In this document: positions 13,395 to 22,018 of the stretch, piece after piece
How the letters are laid out: each line of letters begins with the position of its first letter
Numbering within the stretch: position 1 is the stretch's first letter
Origin: CAZJLP01 sp964546955
GTDB taxonomy: Bacteria > Verrucomicrobiota > Verrucomicrobiia > Opitutales > Opitutaceae
Direction: 5' to 3'
Length of the DNA: 27,603 nt
NCBI GenBank assembly: GCA_964546955.1
Contig: CAZJLP010000067.1
Location: 1-27,603, forward strand
Program-made: the position numbers and the translations under genes
The notes under the pieces: generated by a model
What the model was told of the DNA's origin: nothing
Database searches by the model: none
What the model saw: only the letters and a program-made list of their open reading frames with translations

Positions 13395-15015
13395 GGGCGG
13401 CGTTGGGCGTTCAATGGCGCTCGCGAATGTCGCTGCCGAACTGGCATCAAGGGGACGAACGGTTGTAATGATAGATTTCGACCTAGAGGCCCCGGGACTC
13501 GACAGCTTCGAAGAGTATTCGCAAAAAGGTTCTCCTGGCGTTGTCGAATACATTGATGAATTCCGACGGTCAAAAGTCACTCCGGACATTGAAAAGTTCG
13601 TCCACCGGTGCCCGTTGAAAGTTGAAGCGCCGGGGCAGATTTGGCTGATGCCGAGCGGTCGGAAGGACGACGCGTATGCGGAACGCCTGCATAGGATGGA
13701 TTGGTCGTTTTTCTATGAGACCGGGATCGCCGAACCTCTTATTGCGAACTGGAAAAAGGCCATTGAGCGAGCATTCAAGCCCGACTATGTCTTAATCGAT
13801 AGCCGCACAGGGCTCACGGATGTGGGCGGCGTCTGCACTCTCCATTTTCCGGATATCGTCGTTTTGCTCTTTGCGTTGAATAGACAAAATCTGTTCGGAA
13901 CTGCGGGAGTGCGCCGGGCGATCGCCCAAGCGCAGCGTCGCGAACCAATTCAGATTGTAACCGTGGCAAGTCCGCTGCCTAACTTGGCGCGCGAAACTGG
14001 TAGCCCACTCGATCTTAGGCTCAAAGAAGCGCAACGCGTCTTAGAAACGAAAATTAACGCGGTCATTAGCTACTTTCCATCAGTGGTTCTTGAAGAGTCA
14101 CTATGGACATTGAACAAGGAGTTTCCTCGGCCGAAGATTGTCGAAGACTATGGCAACCTTGCTGAAGAGATTATTTCCAGACTACGTGATGGTTTTGATT
14201 TCTTGTTACGGCGGTCGCGTTATATATTCGACAAGCAGGATGAGGCCGCTGCCGACACGGTGATAAAAGCCCTGCAAGTGGAATACAGCGATCGGGCGGA
14301 AAGCTATCGCATGATTGCGCGATTAGAGCGAATGCGTCATGACCGAGAGGCAAGTCTACGTGCGCTCGAAAAGGCGCTCAGCATTGACCCGCACGACACA
14401 TCTACTTTCGAAGCCGTAGCGCGACAATATCGAGTAATGCGCCGTTTTGGCGAACTTCGAGCAACAGTTGAGACTGTTAACGAGAGAATCCGCGGATCAG
14501 ACGGCGATCGCGGTGTGCTGATCCCTATCGCAGAATGCTACATGCAATTGGGAGAGTATAGAAAGGCGTTAGAAACCTATTCAGAGGCAACTGATTTAGG
14601 TGATTCGCCGACAATGATGCTAGTCCTCAGGTTCAACGTGGCGGAAGCGCGCCGACGACTAACAAGAGAGATCCACCCATCGGATTGGAATTCCGTGCTT
14701 GAGTTGGTCGACACCTCCACGCTTGCGGTTATCGGAGACGATACTGATGAAATCGAAAGCAGCCCGAACCGCCTTCAAGCGCTACATGTTGGGTTTGCGC
14801 TAACAGCTCGCCTTCGCAAGGCAAACGACTGCTTGGAGAAGGCTTTGGCCGTGGCGGCAGCGATGAGTGACGCAACCACGATATTCTCGGTCGATGACTA
14901 CGTTGAAAAGCCGATCGCCGATTTTATTAAAGCGACAAAAAATATGCAGGCTGCCTTGAAGCATGGGGAACTATGGGATGGTATGAAGCTTCCGCCGGAG
15001 AAGGCGGCGCAGTAG
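13360..15015 (+). CDS. KGGVGR-type ParA/MinD-like ATPase with TPR-like C-terminal half
   Basis: 551 residues. The N-terminus ITFYSYKGGVGRSMALANVA is a deviant Walker A in which the second Lys of the usual KGGxGK[ST] is Arg17. MIDFDLEAPGLDS follows as the A' motif and YVLIDSRTGLTDVGG as the Walker B-like region. Proteins with this KGGVGR variant often occur in conflict-system operons together with effector or sensor modules. Residues ~300-420 look like two or three TPR helix pairs (ALEKALSIDPHD, ECYMQLGEYRKALETYSEA). Its start overlaps the preceding stop as ATGA. It may couple ATP hydrolysis to activation of the neighbouring pair, but the partner is unknown. Confidence 0.8.
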   Translation: MKTNWITFYSYKGGVGRSMALANVAAELASRGRTVVMIDFDLEAPGLDSFEEYSQKGSPGVVEYIDEFRRSKVTPDIEKFVHRCPLKVEAPGQIWLMPSGRKDDAYAERLHRMDWSFFYETGIAEPLIANWKKAIERAFKPDYVLIDSRTGLTDVGGVCTLHFPDIVVLLFALNRQNLFGTAGVRRAIAQAQRREPIQIVTVASPLPNLARETGSPLDLRLKEAQRVLETKINAVISYFPSVVLEESLWTLNKEFPRPKIVEDYGNLAEEIISRLRDGFDFLLRRSRYIFDKQDEAAADTVIKALQVEYSDRAESYRMIARLERMRHDREASLRALEKALSIDPHDTSTFEAVARQYRVMRRFGELRATVETVNERIRGSDGDRGVLIPIAECYMQLGEYRKALETYSEATDLGDSPTMMLVLRFNVAEARRRLTREIHPSDWNSVLELVDTSTLAVIGDDTDEIESSPNRLQALHVGFALTARLRKANDCLEKALAVAAAMSDATTIFSVDDYVEKPIADFIKATKNMQAALKHGELWDGMKLPPEKAAQ

Positions 15016-15758
15016 GCAACAGAGCCCCCATTACCGTCGCTCACGCACCGGCGGAGTGGTGTGCCTCGCTTGGGCGACCCTGGAACGTTGCCGTGGTTCA
15101 TGGCGACCGGGTCGGATGAACCGACACGTCCGCCGACTGAGTACACGCAATCGCGTCGTCATCACCGCGCAATGTTCCTCGACTTCCGCATCTCCGAACT
15201 TCTCGGGCTCACCATTGGCCACGTTATGCACCACGGCCACATCGCTCCCCGCCCCGCTTCCTTAAAAGGCAAACGCGGCGATACGCCCAGCGTGCCGATT
15301 TGGGATTGGACCAGAGCTGCGCCGTGCGCTCGGATGCTGCTTCGCACAGCGTCCACGAAAACACGGCCACCGCTCCGTCGCCGTGACCCTGTCTTCCTCC
15401 CGACGGCACGCGCCCGCGCTGAGTGGCTGATTCCAGAAACCGATTGGACGCGTCGCCATTTCCGTGACGCGGACTCGACCTCGTAGAAATCTTATTCCCC
15501 TCGCATTCGCACCCTTTTCGTGAAAGGAATGAACGCCGTTAGGGGCTTAGCGGAACCCGAAACCACTCTGCACTTTCCGCTCGGGAGAGTCCTGTTTCGC
15601 GCCTGTGCTTTTCTGGACTCCCGAATCGCCGGGCTACCTTGCTCAAGGAGAGTTACGCCAATGAACAGCCATGCTTATCAATGGCCCCCGTTGCCAGTAA
15701 GCCGATTTTCGGGAATTCAAAACCCCCTTCCCTCTCGGAGTAAGCGGGTTCTGAAAAT
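15016..15758. other. Intergenic stretch with no supported gene
   Basis: About 740 GC-rich bases. Several frames are open on both strands, but their products are rich in Arg, Pro and Thr and do not resemble known families. A 53-codon frame from ATG 15661 has AAGGAGAG upstream, but it runs into the tRNA-like segment and is probably chance. No transposon ends or terminator recognised. Confidence 0.5.
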
Positions 15759-15824
15759 GGCGCCAAGGGGGACTCGAACCCCCATTTCGTCTAAGTGTTG
15801 TACGAGACCGCTTGTACGCTAAGC
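15759..15824 (-). pseudogene. tRNA-like remnant (T arm, variable loop, partial anticodon and D arms)
   Basis: On the minus strand GGGGGTTCGAGTCCCCC is a perfect T arm, preceded by the 5-base GAAAT variable loop. GTCT...AGAC could form the outer anticodon stem but with a 12-base loop, and GCTTAGCGTACAAGC could be a D arm. The 3' acceptor strand TTGGCGC has no matching 5' strand, because that position is occupied by the hairpin at 15819-15848. It is best read as a decayed or partial tRNA and cannot be assigned an amino acid. Confidence 0.35.
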
Positions 15825-15848
15825 CACGGCTATTGAGCCGAGGCTTAG
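15819..15848 (-). terminator. Hairpin downstream of the nrdA tail ORF
   Basis: CTAAGCCTCGGCT, loop CAAT, AGCCGTGGCTTAG: a 13-bp stem with one T/T mismatch, 7 bases after the stop of the small ORF. There is no T-run after it, so it may act as a 3' stabilising hairpin rather than a true terminator. Confidence 0.4.
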
Positions 15849-15855
15849 GTGAGAA

Positions 15856-15951
15856 TTACTGACAGGCCTCACACTCATCGCCGTTACGCATGGCCTCCGC
15901 TGCTGCCTGGAGGTTATGACGTGACAAGTCGATAGAACGAGACGCGTTCAT
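15856..15951 (-). CDS. 31-codon ORF repeating the C-terminal CxxC tail of NrdA
   Basis: Starts at ATG 15951, overlapping the nrdA stop codon as ATGA, and ends at TAA 15858-15856. The last 13 residues, EAMRNGDECEACQ, match the end of NrdA (EAMRNGGECEACQ) with one change. The two DNA segments use different codons (for example AATGGCGGAGAA against AACGGCGATGAG), so this is not a recent copy. The first ~18 residues (MNASRSIDLSRHNLQAAA) do not match the NrdA linker. In class I enzymes the C-terminal Cys pair carries electrons to the active site, so this peptide could be a separate redox tail. Too short for standard gene finders. Confidence 0.55.
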   Translation of the reverse strand: MNASRSIDLSRHNLQAAAEAMRNGDECEACQ

Positions 15952-18900
15952 TGGCATGCCTCGCATTCTCCGCCATTTCTCATGGCTTCAATTGAACAGG
16001 CGAGCTTCTGTCCGGCGGTATACGTCTTCTTGGGAGCGGCTGTCGGCGGTTGGCTGTCGGCAGTCAGCTCGGGCTGAAGGCTAACGGCTGGGGGCTGAGA
16101 GCCAGCGGCAGCAGCCACTGCTGCGCCGGCGGCTCCGCGGACTTCCTTCTTCACCTGGACCGTCGCTTTTTCGATGTTGGAGGCGCCGAGGCTGCGGAGG
16201 TAGTAGGTGGTTTTTAGACCCACGTGCCAGGCGTGGCGGTACATGTGACTGAGGGTCTTCATGTCGGGGGTCTTGATCCAGAGGTTCACGGACTGGCTCT
16301 GATCGATCCACTTCTGACGACGCGCCGCTGATTCGATGATCCACTTGTAGTCGATGTCGAACGCGGTGAGGTACTTGTCCTTCAGGTCCTGCGGGACGCG
16401 GTCGATGTCCTTCAGCTCGCCGTCGAAGTACTTGAGGTTGTCGCTCATTTCCTGGTCCCAGAGCCCGCGGGCCTTGAGGTCCTTCACGAGGAACGGATTC
16501 AGCACGACGAACTCACCCGAGAGGTTCGATTTGACGAAGAGGTTCTTGTACGTCGGCTCAATGCAGGGCGACGTGTTCGTGATGTTCGAAATCGTCGCGG
16601 TCGGCGCGATCGCGAGCACGTTGCTGTTGCGCATGCCTTGCCGCGCAATCTTCTCGCGCAGGGGCAACCAAGCCATCCGCGCACCGCGCGGAACATCCAC
16701 TTTCACGCCGCGCTCGTGTTCGAGGAGGTCGATCGTGTCCTGCGGCAGAATCCCGCGATCCCACTTCGAGCCTTTGTAGGTCGAATACGATCCACGCTCA
16801 GCCGAGAGATCGGAGGAAGCCTCGTACGCATAGTACGCGATCGCTTCCATCGCTTCGTCGTTGAACTCGACGGCGGCATCCGAGGCAAACGCGAGGCCTT
16901 TCATGTAGCACGCATTCGCCAGGCCCATCACGCCGAGGCCGATCGGGCGGTGGCGGAGGTTGGACCGCTTCGCGGCTTCCGTCGGGTAGAAGTTGATGTC
17001 GATCACGTTGTCCAGCGCGCGCACCGCCATGCGGATGGTCGAGCGGAGCTTTTCGTGGTCGATGTTGCCGTCCTTATCGAGGTGGGTCTCGAGGATCACC
17101 GAGCCGAGATTGCACACCGCCGTTTCGTCATTCGACGTGTTCAGCGTGATCTCGGTGCAGAGATTCGAGGAGTGAATCACTCCGACGTGGTCCTGCGGCG
17201 AACGGAGATTGCAGGCATCCTTGAAGGTGATCCAGGGATGGCCGGTCTCGAAGAGCATCGAAAGCATCTTCTTCCAGAGCTCGAGGGCCTCGATCTTCTG
17301 GCCCTGAATTTTGCCTTCTTCCGCCATCTTTTCATAGCGGAGATACGCTTCTTCGAACTTCTTCCCGTACAGCTCGTGCAGATCCTTGACCTCGTTTGAG
17401 CGGAAGAGCGTCCACTGCTGGCGGTTCTCCATACGCTTCATGAACAGATCGGGAATCCAATTCGCCGTGTTCATGTCGTGCGTGCGCCGGCGGTCGTCAC
17501 CGGTGTTTTTGCGCAGTTCGAGAAATTCGTAGATGTCGTTGTGCCAGGTCTCGAGGTACGCGCAGCCGGAGCCTTTGCGCTTTCCCCCCTGGTTCACCGC
17601 CACGAGCTGGTCGTTGTGCAGCTTGAGGAAGGGAATCACACCCTGCGACTCGCCGTTCGTGCCATGGATGTGCGCACCCGTGCCGCGCACTGCCGTCCAG
17701 GAACCACCGAGGCCGCCCGCCCACTTGGCGAGGAAGGCGTTCTCCGCGATACCGCGGTACATGATGCCTTCGAGCGAGTCGTCGACATAGTACAGGTAGC
17801 AGGAGGACAACTGCGAATGCAGCGTGCCGGAATTGAAAAGGGTCGGCGTCGAGCTGCAGAAGCGGCGGCTCTTGTAGAGTTCGTAGAGCGCCGTGATCTT
17901 GGTCTCGCGGTCGGGCGCGTCGTCCAGGAAGAGGCCCATTGCCACGCGCATCCAGAAGAACTGCGGCGTCTCGATGCGCTTCNNNNNNNNNNGTCTTGTC
18001 GATGATCAGGTAACGATCGTACAGGGTCTGGATGCCCAGAAAGTCGAACTCGAGGTCGGACGAAGGATCGAGCGCGGCGCCGAGGGTCGCCAGATCATAG
18101 TCCAGGAGGCGCGGGTTGAGGCGCTTGATCGCCACACCGTGCTCGAGGTACTTCTTGAACGCGCGCTGGTGGGCGTCCTTCAGCTTGCCCACGCCGTCGC
18201 GAACGATGTCCCAGCCGAGCACTTCTTCATAGATGTATGTCAGCTGAATGCGACCGGCAAACTTCGAGAAATCGGCGTCCTTTTCGATCAGCGTCTTCGA
18301 ATTGAGGAGGATCGTCTGATCGAGGTCTTTCTGCGAAATCTGGTCGAACACCGAGCGGAGGAGCTCGGCTTCGATCTGCTCGTTGGTGAGGCACAGATCG
18401 AGCCCGATGCGGCCGAACTCAATGCGTTTCTGCAGATCCACGCGGTCCCAGAAGTAGGTTTCGCCATTGGCGCGCTTCACCACAATCATCGAACCCTGCG
18501 TCGGGAGCGGAGCGACGGAATTGCCGGTCGAGGAAACGTCTTCGCCGGAGGCGCGGGCAGCAGTGCGGAGCGCCCGGTAAAGGATGTACTGCTCGGCGAC
18601 CTTGAAGTGACCAGCCTTCATCAGCTCTTCCTGCACGATGTCCTGGACTTCCTCGATGTGGACAAAGGATTGCTTCGAGCTGAGCACGCGGCCGGCGACG
18701 GCTTTCGTGATCGTGATCGCATTGGCGGAGTCGCGTTGGAGCGAGAGAAAGGCTTTGCGGACCGCGATCTCGATCTTCTGCTCGTTGAAGGGCACGATCT
18801 GGTGATTGCGGCGAATGACCCGGACCGTGGCGTTGCCGGCGGCGGTCGAGACGGAATCGGAAATCTTGCGCGAGCGGTTGAGCAGGAGGCTCGTCACCAC

Positions 18901-19287
18901 GTCGTAGGCATTGTTGTCGATCAGGGTCTTCTCGATCAGCTCATACAGCTCGTTGAGCGTGAGGCGGAGGGGCGAGCGGGTGAGCGCGGCGGCGGCCAGG
19001 TTGGCCGAGACTTCGCGCACGATGCGCGCCACGAACGCGCGGTTGCCTTCGCTGAAAATGTTGTTCTCGCCACGAGCGAGGAGGACGTTGGTCAAGGCCT
19101 TGCCGATCGTGTCCGCCACTTCGCCGAGATCGAAACGCTGCTCGCCGGCCGGAGTGATCAGGATGGTTTCAGGGACGAGCGGAATGTCCGACGGAATCAC
19201 ATCGCGCCAGGCATAGTGGGGTTTCTGTTCTTTGGGTTGCTGGATGGTGCGCTTCAGCGCGAGGTCATGGGCCAGGGAGGGATTCAT
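15948..19287 (-). CDS. nrdA: Class I ribonucleotide reductase large subunit, two ATP cones (interrupted by assembly gap)
   Basis: Reduces ribonucleoside diphosphates with the radical supplied by NrdB. The N-terminal ~260 residues hold two ATP cones, one starting ILITPAGEQRFDLGEV and one VRVIRRNHQIVPFNEQKIEI. The barrel follows with all expected sites: SSCYLYYVDDS (redox Cys), SSNLCTEITLN (Asn, thiyl-radical Cys and Glu), AVCNLGS (second redox Cys), APTATISNIT and KTTYYLRSLGA (radical-path Tyr pair). A low-complexity linker leads to the terminal GGECEACQ. Ten Ns at 17983-17992 break the frame, giving two apparent ORFs. The text resumes correctly as KRIETPQFFWMRVAMG. ATG 19287 is preferred, though the frame is open to GTG 19362. 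The extended multi-cone layout resembles Chlamydia NrdA. Confidence 0.93.
17983..17992. other. Assembly gap (10 Ns) inside nrdA
   Basis: Ten unspecified bases. The flanking text reads ...YLIIDK on one side and KRIETPQFFW on the other, once the frame is adjusted, so little or nothing of the gene need be missing. The length of 10 is probably a placeholder. Confidence 0.95.
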
Positions 19288-19405
19288 CGAGAGGGAGACG
19301 CGGGCGGGCGAGAGATACGTGGTGGTTTGGCGGACAAAAAGTCTGGATTGAACCGACAGCACATCGGTTCGAACACAAGAAGCTAAACGAATTTTTTCCA
19401 GAAAA

Positions 19406-19435
19406 GGGGCGACGCCCTAGGTGTGGCGTCGCCCC
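19406..19435 (-). terminator. Intrinsic terminator between nrdB and nrdA
   Basis: On the minus strand GGGGCGACGCC, an 8-base loop, GGCGTCGCCCC and then TTTTC: a perfect 11-bp GC-rich stem with a short T-run. It lies 97 bases after the nrdB stop. nrdA must therefore be expressed by read-through or from its own promoter in the ~120 bases that follow. Confidence 0.75.
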
Positions 19436-19531
19436 GTGCTTGCGTGGTGGGTCTTGCGGGACGTGGAGCGCGGCGTGCGGCGCGGTGATGCGGGGGTTCG
19501 CGTCAGCGCACGCGCGGGTCAGAGTCGAAAA

Positions 19532-20617
19532 TCAGAGTTCGTCGTCGCTGTGGGTATTCAGGGAGGACGCTTTTTGGTACTCGGTGACGCGCCCTTCGAA
19601 GAAGTTCTGCTCCTTCTTGATGTCCATCATCTCGGCGAGCCACGGAAGTGGGTTCTTGATGCCGCTGTTCAGCGGAGCCAGGCCGCAGCCTTCGAGGCGA
19701 CGGTCCGCGATGAAATCAATGTAGGTGATAAATTCGGATTTGCTCAGGCCGACGGAATCGACCGGCAGGCAGTCGCGGATGAACTCCTTCTCGAGCGTCA
19801 CGGCTTCCGCCATCGTCGCCCGGAGCTCTTCCTTGAACTCGGCCGTCCAGATCTCGCGGTTCTCCTCGATGAGGTCCATGAACAGATTCCGGAACACCTC
19901 GATGTGGTTCGACTCGTCGCGGAGCGTGTAACGGAACATCTGGCCGATGCCGGGAAACTTGTTCTGGCGGTAAAGCGACAGCACCATGCCGAAAAGGCCA
20001 TAGAACTGCGTTCCTTCCATACACTGACCGAAGAGGAAGATGTTTTTCGCGAGCAGCTTCTTGTTCTCCGGCTGCGTCAGATCGAGGTCGCGGCGGAGAT
20101 TGCGGGAGTTGCGGACTACAAATTCGTTCTTCCGGGCGATCGTCGGGACATCCTCGAACATGGCCTCGCACTCGTGCGGGTTGATGCCGAGCGACGAAAT
20201 CATGTACAGCAGCGAGTCGGCGTGGATGTTCTCCTCATGCGCATGCCGGCCGAGCACGAGCTTCAGCTCGGGAGCGGTCACCATCTCGCGCACGACGTGC
20301 TGGATGTTGTCGCCCACAATGCCCTCGGCCGCCGAAAAGTAGCCAATGCCCATCCGGATGATCCAGCGTTCGATGTCGGAGACCACCTTCTCGTCGCGCC
20401 ACTGCTCGATATCCTTGCCCATCGGGATGTCCTCGGGCTCCCAGTGATTCGCCTTCATCTTGCGATAAAGGTCGTAGGCCCATTGATACTTAAGAGGGAG
20501 GAGATTGAAGGCCATGGACTCGCGTCCGTTGATGACCTTCTTGGCGGCAAAGGCTTCTTCCGCCTTTGCTTGGTCGAGGATGAATGTCTTGGTGCCGACT
20601 TGAAACGCTTTTTGCAT
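19532..20617 (-). CDS. nrdB: Class I ribonucleotide reductase small subunit, chlamydial (class Ic-like) type
   Basis: 361 residues, full length. It makes and holds the metal cofactor that starts catalysis in NrdA. Ligand regions seen: FSAAEGIVGDN (Glu at the first ligand position, where most class Ia enzymes have Asp), HEENIHADSLLYMI (Glu and His ligands), FGQCMEGTQFY and YTLRDESNHIEVF. Counting four residues after the ligand His gives Leu where the radical Tyr normally is. Chlamydia NrdB, as I recall it, reads EEAVHTHTFLYI, with Phe at this place and the same Glu. The C-terminus LNTHSDDEL is acidic and is the usual NrdA-binding tail. A Mn/Fe cofactor is therefore predicted. NrdR-box-like sites lie upstream. 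Confidence 0.93.
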   Translation of the reverse strand: MQKAFQVGTKTFILDQAKAEEAFAAKKVINGRESMAFNLLPLKYQWAYDLYRKMKANHWEPEDIPMGKDIEQWRDEKVVSDIERWIIRMGIGYFSAAEGIVGDNIQHVVREMVTAPELKLVLGRHAHEENIHADSLLYMISSLGINPHECEAMFEDVPTIARKNEFVVRNSRNLRRDLDLTQPENKKLLAKNIFLFGQCMEGTQFYGLFGMVLSLYRQNKFPGIGQMFRYTLRDESNHIEVFRNLFMDLIEENREIWTAEFKEELRATMAEAVTLEKEFIRDCLPVDSVGLSKSEFITYIDFIADRRLEGCGLAPLNSGIKNPLPWLAEMMDIKKEQNFFEGRVTEYQKASSLNTHSDDEL

Positions 20618-20771
20618 GAGACTGAGAGACGCAGGGACGAGGAAACGGTGAGAGAGGGACGAGTCAGGGGTGCGACGAAGAGCCGGGAAAACCGCCGTAC
20701 GGGAGAGGTATTTCGACGCGAGGGAGCTTGGGGCGACCTTAAGTTGTTAGAACTTATTGACCGGTTACTGA

Positions 20772-20787
20772 CCACAACAGGTAGTGG
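20772..20787. promoter_or_regulatory. NrdR-box-like site 1 upstream of nrdB
   Basis: CCACAACAGGTAGTGG, inside the longer inverted repeat GACCAC-N8-GTGGTC. On the nrdB strand it reads CCACTACCTGTTGTGG, close to the NrdR consensus ACAC-W-A-N4-W-G-TGT. It is 155 bases upstream of the nrdB start. Confidence 0.5.
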
Positions 20788-20803
20788 TCCAGTACCCTGA
20801 CAG

Positions 20804-20819
20804 CCACAACCGATGGGGC
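20804..20819. promoter_or_regulatory. NrdR-box-like site 2 upstream of nrdB
   Basis: CCACAACCGATGGGGC shares CCACAAC with site 1 and starts exactly 32 bases further on, the three-helical-turn spacing usual for NrdR box pairs. The right half is degenerate. Confidence 0.35.
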
Positions 20820-21116
20820 GGCGTCAAGAACACGTCAATAATGGAATCACTCAAACCGTGTAACTTTTTTGTAATTTCGTGCTTGCCCGCTGTAGGGCGA
20901 AATCTTGCCCGAGGCATCGGAGATTACCCGGGGAACGGCCGTGCCGGCAGGCTGCCGGACACCCTCGGACGGCCGGGATTTGAGATTTGAAACGTGAGAT
21001 TCGAGACCAATCGGGGGGTCGTATCCGGCGGCTGAAGTCACTCGTATGCACTACCCGCATACGCTTTTTCCTGGGGGGAATTACCCAGAATGACGTATTA
21101 AAGCGGCAGATACTCC
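20820..21116. other. Intergenic stretch upstream of nrdB
   Basis: About 300 bases without a supported gene. On the minus strand two TTGACG hexamers (near 20826-20850) could be -35 boxes for nrdB, but no convincing -10 was found at the right distance. Confidence 0.4.
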
Positions 21117-21117
21117 G

Positions 21118-21207
21118 AGGTGGAACGCGATCTCCGAGCGCGTTGGTTTGAGATCAAGCCGCAACGCGGTCGGCGAAGAACAAGCGCGCTCGGAGATCGC
21201 GCTCCCT
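21118..21207. repeat. REPIN-like element 1 (short form)
   Basis: Opens with AGGTGGA and hairpin AACGCG-N9-CGCGTT and closes with the inverted partner AGCGCG-N9-CGCGCT. Only ~90 bp long, with an inner part different from the longer elements. Confidence 0.75.
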
Positions 21208-21230
21208 TTGGCTGCCGTTCTCAGTGTTCG

Positions 21231-21357
21231 AGGTGGAACCCGACCTCCGGGCGGGTTGCCGCGCTCAGCGCGGCCCTCTGAGCTAGGACCGTCCGTTGAA
21301 TTCGACGCCGAAACGCGGACGGGGGCCAAAAGCGCGCTCGGAGATCGCGCTCCACCT
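21231..21357. repeat. REPIN-like element 2 (long form)
   Basis: AGGTGGA plus hairpin AACCCG-N9-CGGGTT, then the inner part GCCGCGCTCAGCGCGGCC and CCGTCCGTTGAATTCGACG, then the inverted AGCGCG-N9-CGCGCT hairpin and TCCACCT. Confidence 0.85.
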
Positions 21358-21380
21358 TAGGCTGCTGTTCTCAGTGTCCT

Positions 21381-21506
21381 AGGTGGAACCCGACCTCCGG
21401 GCGGGTTGCCGCGCTCAGCGCGGCCTTCTGAGCGGACCATCCGTTGAATTCGACGCGTAAACGCGGACCGAGCCGAACAAGCGCGCTCGGAGATCGCGCT
21501 CCACCC
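21381..21506. repeat. REPIN-like element 3 (long form)
   Basis: Same layout as element 2. It ends 4 bases before the 3' end of the RAYT gene. Confidence 0.85.
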
Positions 21507-21509
21507 CTT

Positions 21510-21956
21510 TCAGCCGGCCCAACGCCAGGGCCATGCGTCTTCGTGCTCACACAGACCTTTGGCCACCGGGTTCCTCATAATGTAGGCGTACTTCTCTCCT
21601 AGGGCCGCCGGGCCGCGCAGGCGATGATCAAAAAAATTTGTCTGCCACTGAATATTGTACGCTTTCGCGGTGTACCGCTTCCAATCACCAACGGTCCGCG
21701 TCATCGCATCTTCAAAACCAAACGAGAGCAGAGCATGAAGGTGATCGGGCATTATCAGGAAGAGGCTGCAATGCCATCGCTCCCGCTCGTGATAGAACCG
21801 CACTGAGTCTAGAAGCGCGGAGGCTATACGCGGTTCGATCAAAGCGGCACTCGAAGGCTCTGCCCGAATGCGGATGTGAAAAGTGGCGCCGGCTTCGACC
21901 CATGGTGGGACGCTGTGACCAAGACGCCGAGGGTAAACTGGACTGTCGTGCCCCAT
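21510..21956 (-). CDS. RAYT (REP-associated tyrosine transposase)
   Basis: 148 residues from ATG 21956. HUH motif in FLIMPDHLHALLSF (two His two residues apart), a first strand FHIRIRAEP, and the catalytic-Tyr helix in GEKYAYIMRNPVAKGL. It is much shorter than the other Y1 transposase in this window and belongs to the small RAYT type, which stays in place and spreads REP palindromes. REPIN-like elements lie on both sides, 4 bases from its 3' end and 63 bases upstream of its start. This is the expected genomic setting, and the elements are its likely substrates. Confidence 0.85.
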   Translation of the reverse strand: MGHDSPVYPRRLGHSVPPWVEAGATFHIRIRAEPSSAALIEPRIASALLDSVRFYHERERWHCSLFLIMPDHLHALLSFGFEDAMTRTVGDWKRYTAKAYNIQWQTNFFDHRLRGPAALGEKYAYIMRNPVAKGLCEHEDAWPWRWAG

Positions 21957-22018
21957 GAAGCTCTCACATCAACTCGGCGGGAGCAGGGCAAGCTTATCGG
22001 GGGTTCGATCGCAATCCG

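Noticed and set aside
15061..15486. 141-codon plus-strand ORF after the KGGVGR ATPase
   Set aside because: Composition is Arg/Pro/Thr-rich, several other frames are equally open, there is no ribosome binding site and no family resemblance.
15759..15860. tmRNA gene
   Set aside because: The T arm resembles a tmRNA 3' end, but the region ~300 bases upstream lies inside nrdA and no tag-peptide reading frame or 5' tRNA-like half was found.
17893..20800. Two long plus-strand ORFs (about 490 and 460 codons) opposite nrdA and nrdB
   Set aside because: They are antisense shadows of high-GC genes: the minus-strand products carry complete ribonucleotide reductase motifs, while these give low-quality, family-less sequence.
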